Assembly: GCF_047675955.1 (NCBI RefSeq)
Contig: NC_132925.1
Coordinates: 72,545,622-72,609,621 of the forward strand
DNA: 64,000 nt
Source of the DNA: Chlorocebus sabaeus
Taxonomy: Eukaryota; Chordata; Mammalia; Primates; Cercopithecidae
Direction: 5' to 3'
Shown here: positions 1-10,487 of the stretch, piece by piece
Layout of the letters: every line of letters starts with the position of its first letter
Position numbering within the stretch: position 1 is the stretch's first letter
Position numbers and translations under genes: made by a program
The notes under the pieces: generated by a model
The model's input: the letters and a program-made list of their open reading frames with translations, nothing else
The model's database searches: none
Told to the model about the DNA's origin: nothing

Positions 1-39
1 ATCAAACAGGCCCCATATAATAATAACTAACACTGGTAT

Positions 40-215
40 AGTGCCTTGTAGTTTAAAACTGCTTTTATATCCTTTTCCTCCACTGATCCTTTTAGTAGCC
101 CTGAGAGGTACACAGGACAAATATTATTATCTCACTCTAGATGACAAAACTAAGGTTTCAAGCAATGAAGAGACTTATTCAAAACTATCTGGTCAGTAAG
201 TGACTTAACCACTAC
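40..215 (-). repeat. MIR SINE remnant
   Basis: The stretch follows the antisense MIR pattern: a decayed 'subunit end', a block resembling 'gatgacaaaactaaggtttcaa' in place of the MIR 'gatgaggaaactgaggc' core, then 'cagtaagtgacttaacc'. It is strongly diverged. It is non-coding and only marks ancient (pre-primate) DNA. Boundaries are approximate. Confidence 0.55.
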
Positions 216-409
216 CCACGTCCAGGTTGCCAGAACTGGCAGAGTACAGATGATGCACTGAGTAAACATTAGAATTTAGACAAATCATGGATGTAAAGGA
301 AATAGTGAATTCAAAGGAAATTTTGCAAATAGATAAAGAATGAAGTAATAAATGACAGTATTTCTCATAATGGGATCTTTGTTCTACATGCATTCAAATC
401 TTGGGTATA

Positions 410-545
410 AATCTATTAAAAATGCACATTTTAAGGATACACCTCCAGACCTTTTGAATCAGAATTTCAGGGGGCAGAGCATAACATCCTACATTCTTAA
501 CAGACTCCTCCAGTAATTCTTACTCATTTGAGTGGTTAAGAGTCA
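410..545. mobile_element. MER5A-like hAT-Charlie remnant
   Basis: The order 'taaaaatgcac', 'gaatcagaatttcagggg' and 'cagactcctccagtaattc' matches the interior of MER5A, a short non-autonomous hAT-Charlie DNA transposon. The terminal repeats are lost or unreadable. No coding capacity is expected from this family. Confidence 0.5.
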
Positions 546-614
546 CTAATGCTAAGCCTTCAAGTTTCTTCAACTCTTTACTTTCTTAGCTCTTCCGGAG
601 AACAGAGAACAGTA

Positions 615-815
615 CTCTAATAATACTTTACAAAAGGTATCTTTTTGAATCTTCGTAACTATCCAAAGAGGTAGATGCTATCATCCTCATTTTACAGTTC
701 AGAAAAATGAGGCACAGAGATTTAGTTTAAGTCACCCAAAGTCACAAAGCTAGTAGGCGGTTTAGTTAGGATTCAAACCCAGTCCTGTTAGATTCATAAG
801 CCTACAAGGTTAACT
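615..815 (-). repeat. MIR SINE remnant
   Basis: Antisense MIR: 'catcctcattttacag', then 'aatgaggcacagagatt', 'agtcacaaagctagtag' and 'ggattcaaacccagtcctg' appear in the family order. This is a good match to the tRNA-related and core sections of MIR. Confidence 0.75.
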
Positions 816-829
816 TGTAGACTCTACTA

Positions 830-2939
830 TTTTTGTTCATGTTCTGATTTCTTGTTGCCTGAGTGTTCTAAGTCCATTGAATTTAGTAGAAGGTGTTACT
901 CTCTTCTGTCTGTAAAAAATCAGACATATGCTATAGTCAGGCAACTTAACTGGTTAGATAACCTCATTTTTCCATTCTACATGAGGCATCAAAAGATTGC
1001 TTTCAAAGGATGCTGTTTAAACACTGATTTAGTGCTTAATAATTTATTAATCTATTAATGTCTCTCTTTTTTTCAATGTTGTTCTCAGAGGAAGCAGCCA
1101 AGTTTTCTCTTAGGGCATGTTTGGTGTGAGGATGTGGAGAATAGGACTGTTAATGGATTGTCCATTTTTCCTTGAGACTGTGCTCTGAGAATGTTAATAT
1201 TAAAATCTGGAGAAGGGGATGGGGCAGGAGGAGATAAAAGAGCCCATTCAGAGCCTTGTCTCACCTTTCTTCTGAAATATCCATTCAGCAAAAGATCCTC
1301 TTAGAGTCATACTTTCTTCCCCACCAAGGCATGACTACCGAATCTTGTCCCTTAGTGTCTGTGCCACTGACTTATCCTTATAACTTTCAATATCCCCTTG
1401 AAGCCATCTTGAAGACTAAAGTCCATCTTTCTGGACTATACAGAGGATCCTTTCCAAGGTACTACAGTAAAAGGTTTAATTTGGGGATCTAGTCGCAGAG
1501 GTGTTAGAAGAGCTGACAGTGAATAGGGAAAGGTAAGCCAACTCAGAGTTTAACAATGGTAAGAGGGTGCTATTACTGCTAGAACTGGGGAACCAAGAGA
1601 AGAGGCACATTATCAGTGCCCAGGAGTTAGGGATGCTTGGAGGGAGATGAAACCTGGGAGGAGGAGCTGGCCCAGGGACCATTTGTCTTGGACTGTCAGG
1701 CAAAAGCTGGAATCCTGGGAGTGTAGCTACTCAATGGGAGCTGGAGCTAAAGGAGAGGCTGTTCAGAGGAAATGAGGAACAGAGAGGAAGTGTATATCCA
1801 GTAGGAGCTGGGAACATGCAGGGAATGCAGCTGCAGACAAGATGCTGCCTGAAAGGCAGAGAGAAGAACAGAAATATCCTGGCTGCTCCTTTCTTTCTGC
1901 CCTGCACTTTTTCAGCATCACCTCCCATTGGCTGAACCTGGTTAGCAGCCAGTTTGCAAAAAGGTCTGGGAATTATGGTTTTTGGAATTTCACTTTCTAT
2001 GAACAGATATAAGAAATGGGTCCTAGAATGACCATCCTTAAACGAGATCCACACAGATGTTAAAGGAAAATGACATCTGAGTGACATTGCAATTATTATA
2101 GCTTATAAACAGGGGCCACAAAGTCTAGAAACACAGAGGTATACAATATATCGTTTAGTAATATTACATTATAATACATACATGTATGGTAACATTAAAG
2201 AATGTATTCAATATTTTGACTTTCATTAGTAGTACATAGTTCAATGCACTGTGAAAATTGCTTCAATAATGGTAGACTAATGGATTTCCATCCATCTCTG
2301 CACAAGACTCTGGGATCTCCCCTAATTTTGTCCTCTGCCATAATTTGTGACTCTGACTTTCACTACATAACCTGTATCTTTAGCATTAGCAAAAGAACTG
2401 TGTTCAATCTGTTAAAAAAAATTCTGTATTTATATCAGTCTCATATATATTCATTTATTTAAATAACTAATGTCGAACATTAAATTCCATCTCCAATTTA
2501 TTCCAGAGAGAAGATCTGAACTAAACTGTGGCAACCTGAACTTCCATTTTCACATGCCCAATTTTATAACAAAATCCTGAGGCCCTAGTAGTCAGTATGG
2601 ACTGAAGAAATAAATCAGATATAGACTCCACCATGTGCCACAGCTCATTTCAAAACAGCAGCTTGTATAGTGAAAATCTGGGAATGCTATCGACTTGGCA
2701 CTTAAATTTCTGGAGGATCACAATTTGAACAAAAAAGAGGACTTGAAGTTTATTCCTTACTAATCCAGAAAGAAAAGAAAAGAGTGAGAAATGTAGGCAG
2801 GGTATTAGGTCAAAAGTTAATCTCAGAATTTTCAGAGACCATGCATGATGGACAAGGCCTATGAACTATTGTCTCCTCTACATTCCTAACAAAATGATTA
2901 GTCTTAACACCCACTTAGTTGTCTAAGCTGTAAATCTCA
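830..2939. other. No gene seen; unassigned DNA
   Basis: I see no coding exon, RNA gene or young repeat. Part of it (about 1,500-2,060) is purine-rich and GC-richer and carries 'cctcccattggctgaacc', a phrase I associate with some ancient interspersed repeat that I cannot name. Open frames here are short and have no recognisable domain. About 2,100-2,240 and 2,400-2,500 are AT-rich. Confidence 0.5.
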
Positions 2940-3350
2940 GGCTTCCTCCAAGTCCTGCAAATTGTACTTCTTATGTTGTTTTCTTTCAATCTAGTTTGTC
3001 TTGCTCATTCCCATGAACACTGCTTTATTTCAAATCCACATCTACTCATGCCAGCTTCCTAACTGGCTTCCCATTTCAACACATTCGTTCATTCAATAAA
3101 TCATCCAGTATTTCCACATGGTAGCTAGAGTGACATTTCTAAAATAACAATCTAATCAAGTGATCCCTTGGTTAAGAACTATGGTCCCTTTTTCTACTGA
3201 ATTAAGTCCATTAAGACTTCCCATTGAACACAGGAAAAAATCACTAACTCTTTAGCAAAACATACAAGACCCTTCATAATCTGACTCCAGTCTAATTTTG
3301 AAGTCCCTCTCCAGCAATTTTTCTATACTTAAGCCTTTTTGTAATTCTAA
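2940..3350. repeat. Ancient L2-like LINE remnant
   Basis: The series 'cagcttcctaactggcttccc', 'gtagctagagtgacatttct', 'atctaatcaagtgatccct' and 'catacaagacccttcataatctg' follows a well-known ancient repeat ('...cagccagagtgatctttt...cctacaaggccctgcatgatctggccc'). I place it with the L2-like families but I am unsure of the exact name. It is heavily diverged and has no open frame. Confidence 0.5.
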
Positions 3351-3697
3351 AGAAAAGAATCTTATTTCAATTTGTTCAGGTGTGGATATAACAAAAAAGT
3401 CTCAGAGATCTGTTTTAGTTGTGAGTGCTGTTTGTCAAGTATCTCTGGTTCTTTGCCTTCCTGGTACATAGTGGGATTGTCCTTCTCTTTGTGTTTTTTG
3501 GGTAAGGCTGAGTGACTATTTCCAGCCAATGAGTTTTGAGTGGTAGCTTCCAAGCTGGAACATTAAATTGCTAATGCAAGACTCTCTGGAGCCTTTTCCT
3601 TTGCCACAATGTGTGACAGTGTTCAGCATGGTGGCTACTCTATCAGCCTCCTTCCAGACTAAGAAGACTTGGAGTAAAGACCCAAGATGATAGGTGG
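3351..3697. other. No gene seen; unassigned DNA
   Basis: Two overlapping short open frames on the minus strand (63 and 66 codons) show no recognisable domain, and I regard them as chance. The stretch ends where an LTR begins. Confidence 0.4.
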
Positions 3698-4057
3698 TGT
3701 ATTTGTCTGTTCTCATGTTGCTAATAAAGACATACCTGAGACTGAGTAATTTATAAAGAAAAAGAGGTTTAATTTACTCACAGTTCCACATGGCTGGGGA
3801 GGCCTCACAATCATGGCAGAAGGTGAAGGAGTAGCAAAGGCATGTTTTACATGGCAGCAGGCAAGTGAGAGCTTGTGCAGGGGAACTCCCATTTATACAA
3901 TCTTCAGATCTCATGAGACTTACTTACTACCACAAGGACAGTATGGGAGAAACCACCCCCATGATTCCATTATCTCCACCTGGCCCCGCCCTTGACATGT
4001 GGGGATTATTATAATGCAAGGTGAGATTTGGGTGGGGACATAGCAGATGGCATACAT
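3698..4057 (-). mobile_element. MST/THE1-type MaLR LTR, solo
   Basis: Read on the plus strand it starts 'tgtatttgtctgttctcatg' (the complement of the usual LTR end '...ggactaataca'). It continues through 'gagactgagtaatttataaag', 'aatttactcacagttccac', 'aatcatggcagaagg' and 'gagatttgggtggggaca'. This is a complete-looking MaLR (mammalian apparent LTR retrotransposon) LTR in antisense. No internal region flanks it, so it is a solo LTR. The far end (about 4,042-4,057) is diverged. A 60-codon open frame at 3,813 is a by-product. Confidence 0.85.
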
Positions 4058-4257
4058 GAGAAGTGAACCCTTTTTCTTATAAGCTGCAAGCTTCTGAGAT
4101 TTGGGGTTAGTTTCCCACCACCCAGCTTTATTAAGGTATAATTGACATATACAAATTGCATATATTTAGGGTATACAACATGATGTTTTGATATGTGTCT
4201 ACACAGAAAAATGGTTACCACAATCAAGTTAACTTATCCATCATCTCATTGTTACTG

Positions 4258-4286
4258 TGTGGGTGTGTGTGTATGTGTGTGTGTGG
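4258..4286. repeat. (TG)n microsatellite
   Basis: A short imperfect TG run inside the 3' UTR of the old L1. Confidence 0.8.
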
Positions 4287-4638
4287 TGTGAACACTTGAG
4301 ATCTACTCTCTTAGCAGATTCCATGTATACAATACATTATTATTAACTATAGTCAACACAGTTTATATTAGGTGTCCTATCTTATAACTGAATATTTGTG
4401 CCCTTTGACCAATATCCTCCCTTTCTTCCCCATCCCTCATCCTGTTCTACATTCTGTTACTGAGGTCAGTGTTGTTTCAGATTTCACATATTTCACATAT
4501 AAGTGAGATCATGCAGTATTTGTCTTTCTGTGTCTGGCTTATTTCACTTAGTATAATGTCCTTCAGGCTCATCCATGTTGTTGCAAATGGCAAGATTTTC
4601 TTCTTTTTAAAAACTTTTAAAAATATAATATCCCATTA

Positions 4639-4686
4639 CACACACACATATATGTATATACATACAAACACACACACACACACATC
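4639..4686. repeat. (CA)n/(TA) microsatellite
   Basis: CACACACA blocks flank a short 'tatatgtatata' centre. It has expanded within the L1 3' region and may be polymorphic. Confidence 0.8.
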
Positions 4687-5369
4687 TCTCTTACATTTTC
4701 TTTATCCAGTCATCTACCAATAGACACTTAAGCTGATCCCATATCTTGGCTATTATGAATAATGCTGCAATGAACATGACAGTGCAGGTATCTCTTCAAA
4801 ATAGTGATTTTGTTTCATTTGAATATACCTAGAACTGAGACTGTTGGATCATATAGTAGTTCCATTTTTAATTTTTTGAGGAACCTCCATACTGTTTTCC
4901 ATAATGGCTATATCAATTTACATTTCCACCAACAGTATACAGATTTCCTTTTCTCTACTTCCTCACTAACATTTGTTATCTTCTAACTTTTTGTTAATTG
5001 CCATCCTCAACGGGTGTGAGGTAATATCCCATTGTGGTTTTGTTTGCATTTCCCTGATGATTAGTGATGTTGGATATCTTTTAATATACCTGTTTGTCAT
5101 TTGTATGTCTTCTTTGGAAAAAATGTCTATTCAGGTCCTTTTCCCAATTTTTAATCAGTTTATTATTATATTTGATATTGAGTTGTATTAGTTACTTACA
5201 TATTTTTTATTTTAACCCTTTACCAGACATATAGTTTACAAATATTTTCTCCCATTTTGTAGGTTGCCTTTTTATTTTGTTGGTTGTTTCCTTTGCTGTG
5301 CAGAAACTTTTCAGTTTGATGTAGTCCTACTTGTTTAATTTTACTTCTGTTACCTGTCTTTTGGTATCA

Positions 5370-5854
5370 AATTACAATGGCATTTTTCACAGAAATAGAA
5401 AAACAATCTGAAACTCATTTGGAACTATCAAAAACTCCAATAGCTAATGCAATCTTGAATAAGAAGAACAAAGGTGGAGGTATCACACTGCCTGCTTTCA
5501 GGCTGTATTACAAAGCTATAGTTTTCAAAACAGTATGGTACTGGCATAAAACAGACACACAGACAATTGGGACAGAATAGTAAACTCAGAAATAAACTCA
5601 GACATATACAGTCAACTAATTTTTGACAAAGGTGACAAAAATACTCAATAGAGACAAGACAGACTCTTCAATAAATTATGATGGGAGAATTCAGTATTTC
5701 CATGCAAAAAAAAAAAAAAAGAAATTGGACCCTTCTTTTATACCATACACAAAAATTACTTCAAAATAGATTACAGACTTAAATGTAAGACATGAAACCA
5801 AAAACTCCTGAAAGAAAACATAGAAGAAAACCACTTTGACATTGGTGTTAGTGG
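5370..5854 (+). mobile_element. Inverted 5' segment of the same old L1
   Basis: This part is in plus orientation: 'ttcacagaaatagaaaaaca', a 67-codon open piece ending with the ORF2 motif 'NKKNKGGGITLPAF', then 'tcaactaatttttgacaaagg' and 'gaaaacatagaagaaaac'. In the L1 consensus this lies immediately upstream of where the antisense 3' part begins. The two parts meet head to head at about 5,370, the structure expected from twin priming during target-primed reverse transcription. An internal A15 run is at 5,706. ORF2 is broken. Confidence 0.8.
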
Positions 5855-5864
5855 TTACTATCAT

Positions 5865-6055
5865 GCAGGGGCTGCTAAACTTTTTCTCAAAAGGGCTTTG
5901 AAGGCCATATAGGATTCTGATATCCTCCTCTTCCTTCTACACCTCCTCCACCTCCTGTTCCTCCTTTGCTATGGCTCTTAAAACTGTATAAACAAATCTT
6001 AGTTTAAAACTGCACTTGATTGTCTGAAAGGCCATAGTTTATCATTTGCTGCTGT
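5865..6055. mobile_element. hAT-Charlie non-autonomous element (MER58-like)
   Basis: The left end 'caggggctgctaaacttttt' and right end 'ggccatagtttatcatttgctgctg' resemble the inverted ends of the family with 'caggggtcggcaaactttttctgtaaagggcc'. The middle contains a pyrimidine-rich block ('cctcctcttccttctacacc') that is not part of the consensus I recall. Two further copies lie at 24,225 and 55,653. The subfamily name is uncertain. Confidence 0.55.
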
Positions 6056-6117
6056 AATATAGCCTAGTGTATTTTGACTAATATGACATTAAAAGTCAGG
6101 AAACAAAATACGGGTGG

Positions 6118-6336
6118 TGTATTAGTCTATTTTCCTACTGCTATAAAGAACGACCTGAGACTAGATAATAAAGAAAAGAGGTTTAATTTACTCACAATTT
6201 CACATGGCTGGGGAGACCTTAGGAACTTACAATCATGGTAGAAGGCAAAAGGGAAGCAAGGCATGTCTTACATGGTGGCAGAGAGAGAGAGAGAGGGAGA
6301 AGGGGAAACTGCCACCATTTTAAACAATCAGATCTC
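6118..6336 (-). mobile_element. MaLR provirus 3' LTR, first half
   Basis: It begins 'tgtattagtctattttccta' and follows the antisense MST/THE1 LTR to 'aaacaatcagatctc', where a younger L1 interrupts it. The 5 bases before it (6,113-6,117, ggtgg) resemble the 5 bases after the 5' LTR (10,483-10,487, tgtgg), fitting the 5-bp target duplication of MaLR elements. It contains an expanded (GA)n tract near 6,283-6,300. Confidence 0.9.
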
Positions 6337-6344
6337 TTTTTTTT

Positions 6345-6382
6345 CCCCAAAATAGAGCATAGCAAACAGTTTTACTTAAGGA
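6345..6382 (-). mobile_element. Possible L1 3' transduction, 38 bp
   Basis: Between the normal L1 3' terminus (antisense, from about 6,404, followed by an A/T tract at 6,383-6,403) and the final T8 run next to the target duplication lies 38 bp of non-L1 sequence ('ccccaaaatagagcatagca' ...). A second poly(A) immediately before the duplication is the usual mark of read-through past the L1 signal and transduction of flanking genomic DNA. Confidence 0.5.
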
Positions 6383-6524
6383 TTTTTCTTTTTTTAAAAA
6401 AAATTTTACTTTAAGTTCTGGGACACATGTGCAGAACGTACAGGTTTGTTACATAGGTATACATGTGCCATGGTGGTTTGCTGCACCTATCAACCCATCA
6501 TCTAGGTTTTAAGCCCTGCATGCA

Positions 6525-7927
6525 TTAGGTATTTGTCCTAATGCTCTCCCTCCCCTTGCCCCCACCCCTGACAGACCCTGGTATGTGATGTTCCCCTCCC
6601 TGTGTCCATGTGTTCTCATTGTTCAACTCCCACTTATGAGTCAGAACATGCAGCGTTTGGTTTTCTGTTCCTGTGTTAGTTTGCTGAGAATGATGGCTTC
6701 CAACTTCATCCATGTCCCTGCAAAGCATATAAACTAATTCTTTTTTATGGCTGCATAGTATTCCATGGTGTACATGTGCCACATTTTCTTTATCCAGTCT
6801 ATTATTGATGGGCATTTGGGTTGGTTCCAAGTCTTTTCTATTGTAAATAGTGCTGCAATAAACATACATGTGCATGTGTCTTTATAGTAGAATGATTTAT
6901 AATCCTTTGGGTATATACCCAGTAATGGGATACCTGGGTCAAATGGTATTTCTGGTTCTAGATACTTGAGGCATTACCACACTATCTTGCACAATGGTTG
7001 AACTAATTTACTCTCCCACCAACAGTGTAAAAGCGTTCCTATTTCTCCACATTCTCTCCAGCATCTGTTGTTTCCTGACTTTTTAATGATTGCCATTCTA
7101 ATGCATAAGATGGTATCTTATTGTGGTTTTGATTTGCATTTCTCTAATGAACAGTGATGAGTTGTTTTTCATACATTTGTTGGCCACATAAATGTCTTCT
7201 TTTGAGAAATGTCTGTTCATATCCTTTGCCCACTTTTTGATGGGGTGGTTTGTTTTTACTTGTAAATTTGTTTAAGTTCCTTGTAGATTCTGGATGTTAG
7301 ACCTTTGTCAGATGAGTAGCTTGCAAAAATTTTCTCACATTCTGTATGTTACCTGGTCACTCTGATGATAGTTTCTTTTGCTGTGCTGAGGCTCTTTAGT
7401 TTGATTAGACCCCATTTGTCTATTTTGGCTTTTGTTGCAATTGCTTTTGCTATTTTAGTCATGACGTCTTTGTCCATGCCTATGTCCTGAACGGCATTGC
7501 CTAGGTTTTCTTCTAGGGTTTTTATGCGTTTGGGTTTTACATTTAAATCTCTAATCTGTCTTCAGTTAACTTTTGTATAAGATATAAGAAAGGGGTCCAG
7601 TTTCAGTTTTCTGCATATGTCTAGCTAGTTTTCCCAGCACCATTTATTAAATAGACAATTCTTTCCCCATTGTTTATTTTTGTCTGGTTTGTCGAAGATC
7701 AGATGGTTGTAAATGTATGGTGTTATTTCTGAGGTCTCTATGCTGTTACATCGGTCTATATATCTGTTTTGGTACCAGTACCATGCTGTTTTGGTTACTG
7801 TAGCCTTATAGTATAGTTTGAAGTCAGGTAGCATGATGCCTCCAGCTTTGTTCTTTTTGCTTAGGATTGTCTTGGCTATACGGGCTCTTTTTTGGTTCCA
7901 TATGAAATTTAAAGTAGTTTTTCTCAT
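6525..7927 (-). pseudogene. L1 ORF2 C-terminal fragments
   Basis: Two minus-strand open pieces correspond to the C-terminal part of the L1 ORF2 protein (endonuclease/reverse transcriptase). The piece at 7,625-7,927 carries 'FIWNQKRARIAKTILSKK' and 'GGIMLPDFKLYYKA'; the piece at 6,525-6,875 carries 'THKWELNNENTWTQGGEHH'. They lie in different frames with stops between them. The catalytic endonuclease and RT domains lie upstream in the family and are missing because of the truncation. Confidence 0.85.
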
Positions 7928-8326
7928 TCTGTGAAGGAGAAAGCCAATGGTAGCTTGATGAGAATAGCATTGAATCTATAAATTACTTTGGGCAGTATGG
8001 CCATTTTCACAATACTGATTCTTCTTATTCATGAGCATGGAATGTTTTTCCATTTGTTTGTGTCCTCTCTTATTTCCTTGAGCAGTGGTTTATAGTTTTC
8101 CTTGAAGAGGTCCTTCACGTCCCTTGTAAGTTGCATTGCTGAAGATTTTATTCTCTTTGTAGCAATGGTGAATGGAGTTCACTCATGATTTGGCTCTCTG
8201 CTTGTCTATTGTTGGTGTATAGGAATGGTTGTGATTTTTGTACACCGATTGTGTATCCTGAGACTTGTTGAAGTTGCTTATCAGCTTAAGGAGTTTTGGG
8301 ACTGAGACAATAAACCATCGTATCTC

Positions 8327-8471
8327 TTGAGAACTCACTCACTATCATGAGAACAGCATGGAAGAAACTGCCCCCGTGATCCTATTACCTGCCACCTGGC
8401 CCCTCCCTCAACATGTGGTGATTACAATTTGAGATGAAATTTTGGTGGGAACACAGAGCCAAACTACATCA
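8327..8471 (-). mobile_element. MaLR provirus 3' LTR, second half
   Basis: It resumes after the L1 target duplication with 'ttgagaactcactcactatc' and ends '...agccaaactacatca' at 8,471, the complement of the LTR start. Immediately beyond it (8,472 onward), in sense orientation, lies a purine-rich 'gggtggaa' that fits the polypurine tract primer next to a 3' LTR. Confidence 0.9.
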
Positions 8472-10081
8472 TTCCACCCCAGGCCCCTCCCAAATCTCAT
8501 GTTCTTCTCACATTTCAAAACACAATCATGCCTTCTTAACAATCCCCCAAAGTCTTAACTCATTCCAGCATTAACCCAAAAGTCCAATTCCAAAGTCTCA
8601 TCTGAGAAAAGACAAGTTCCTTCCACCTATGAGCCTGTAAAATCAAAAGCAAGTTAGTTACTTCCTAGATACAGTGGGCATATGGACACTGGGTAAATGC
8701 TCCTTTTCTTCAAAAAGAAGAAATTGGCCAAAACAAAGGGGCTAGAGGTCCCATGGAAGTCCAAAACCCATCAGGGCAGTCACTAAATCTTAAAGTGCCA
8801 AATAAACTCCTTTGACTCCATGTCTCCTATCCATGGCACACTGATGCAAGAGGTGGTCTCCCAAGGCATTGGGAAGCTCTGCTCCTGTAGCTCTGAGGGT
8901 ATAGCCCCCATAGTTGCTTTCACAAGCTGGCATTGAGTGCTTGCAACTTTTCCAGGTGCACAGTGCAAGTCATTGGTGGCTCTACCCTTCTGGGGTCTGG
9001 AGGATGGTGGCCCTCTTATCACAGCTCCACTAGGCAGTGTCCCAGTGGGGCCTCTGTGTGGGGGCTTCAACCCCACATTTACCCTCTGTATTGCCCTAAG
9101 TAGAGGTTCTCCATGAGGGCTTCACCCTTGCAGCAGACTTATGTCTCTACATCCAGGTATTTCCATACATTCTCTGAAGTCTAGGTGGAGGCTCTCAAAG
9201 TTCAACTATTGCCTTCTGTGTACCCACAGACCCTACAACACATGGAAGCTGGCAAGGCTTGGGTCTTGGACCCTCTGAAGCAACAGCCTGAGCTGTATGT
9301 TGGCCCCTTTTAGCCATAGCTGGAGCTGGTCTCTGTCCCAAGGCTGCACAGAACAGCAGTACCTCAGCCCATGAAACCATTTTTTTCTCCCAGGCCTCTG
9401 GACCTGTGATGGGAGGGGCTGCAGTGAAGAACTCTGAAATGCCCTGGAGACAGTTTCTCTATTTTCTTGGCTATTAACATTCAGCTCTTCATTACTTAAT
9501 GCAAATTTCAGCAGCTGGCTTGAATTTCTCCCCAGAAAATGGGTTTTTCTTTTCTACTGTATGATCAGTGTGTAAATTTTTCAAACTTTTATGTTCTACT
9601 TCCCTTTCAAACAAGTTCTAATTTCAGATCATCTCTTTGTGAATGCATATGACTGTATGCTTTCAGAAAAAGCCAGGTCACATATTGAATGGTTTGCTGC
9701 TTGGACATTTCTTCTGCCAGATACCCTAAATTATCTCTCTCAAGTTCAAAGTTCCACAGATCTTTAGAGCAGGACCAAAATGCTGCCAGAAACTCTTTTT
9801 GCTACAGCATAGCAAGAGTGATGTTTGCTCCAGTTCCCAATAAGTTCCTCATCTCCATCTCAGACCATTTCAGCCTGGCCTTCATTGTTCATGTCACGAT
9901 CAGCATTTTGGTCAAAACGTTCTACAAATCTCTAAGAAGTTACAAACTTTCTCATATTTTCCTGTTTTCTTCTGAGTCCTCCAGATTGTTCCAGCTTCTG
10001 CCCATCACCCAGTTCCAAAGTTGCTTCCACATTTTCAGGTCTCTCTATAGCAATGCCCCATTTCTCTTAGCACCAATTTTC
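8472..10081 (-). mobile_element. MST/THE1 internal region (MaLR-int)
   Basis: About 1.6 kb lies between two LTRs in the same orientation, the usual length for MST/THE1 internal sequence. The plus-strand text begins with the known antisense end ('cctcccaaatctcatgttct', 'acacaatcatgccttctta'). MaLR internal regions have only degenerate coding remnants. Short minus-strand frames at 8,783-9,076 and 9,195-9,380 lie in it but show no intact retroviral domain. Movement of these elements depended on ERVL-like proteins supplied in trans (established for the family). Confidence 0.9.
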
Positions 10082-10262
10082 TGTATTAGCCCATTTTCAC
10101 ACTCCTATAAAGAACTACCTGAGACTGGGTAATTTATAAAGAAAAGGGGTTTAATTGACTCACAGTTCCACATGCCTGGGGAGGCCTCAGTAAATTTACA
10201 ATCATGGTGGAAGGTGAAGAGGGAAAAAAGCACGCCTTACCGTGGTGGAGCAGGAGAGAGAC

Positions 10263-10299
<37 letters not shown>

Positions 10300-10482
10300 A
10301 CAGTGGATGAACTGCCAAACACTTTTAAACCATCAGATCTCATTAGAACTCACTATCACGAGACCAACATGGGTGAAACCACCTTAACGATCCAATCACC
10401 TCCCACCAGATCCCTTTCTCGGCACATGGGAATCACTATTTGAGATAAGATTTGGGTGGGGACACAGAACCAAACCGTATTA
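10082..10482 (-). mobile_element. MaLR provirus 5' LTR
   Basis: A complete LTR from 'tgtattagcccattttcaca' to 'aaccaaaccgtatta' in antisense. Together with the LTR at 6,118-8,471 and the internal region it makes a full-length MaLR provirus. The likely 5-bp target duplication is ggtgg/tgtgg. An expanded (GA)n at 10,269-10,298 creates low-complexity open frames on both strands (runs of Arg-Glu or Ser-Leu) that are not genes. Confidence 0.92.
10269..10298. repeat. (GA)n microsatellite in LTR
   Basis: About 15 uninterrupted GA units. The other MaLR LTR copies in the window have shorter GA runs at the same place (6,283 and 58,268), so it grew from a short GA-rich part of the LTR. Confidence 0.9.
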
Positions 10483-10487
10483 TGTGG

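Larger units (their letters stand above)
4118..5370 (-). mobile_element. Old L1 (L1MA/L1PB-like), 3' part in antisense
   Basis: On the minus strand this runs from the end of ORF2 into the 3' UTR, ending at an 'aataaagctggg'-type terminus (about 4,118-4,130 on the plus strand) with a decayed poly(A). The plus-strand text contains characteristic antisense ORF2/3' UTR phrases: 'caatgaacatgacagtgcag', 'ccaccaacagtatacag' and 'atgattagtgatgttggata'. No frame stays open over the ORF2 part. This segment and the next one (5,370-5,854, opposite orientation) form one insertion with a 5' inversion. Confidence 0.85.
6337..8310 (-). mobile_element. L1PA-type LINE-1, 5'-truncated, nested in the MaLR LTR
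   Basis: On the minus strand it runs from the last third of ORF2 through the 3' UTR to a poly(A) (T run at 6,337-6,344). The plus-strand text shows typical antisense L1PA phrases such as 'acaggtttgttacataggta', 'agtattccatggtgtacatg' and 'gatttgcatttctctaatga'. The 5' truncation is at 8,310. It is flanked by a 16-bp target duplication (6,321-6,336 and 8,311-8,326, 13 of 16 bases equal) made of MaLR LTR sequence. It is younger than the MaLR and cannot mobilise because it lacks a promoter, ORF1 and most of ORF2. Confidence 0.95.

Noticed and set aside
10134..10443. Open frames with Arg-Glu or Ser-Leu runs
   Set aside because: They are translations of the (GA)n tract inside the MaLR 5' LTR.
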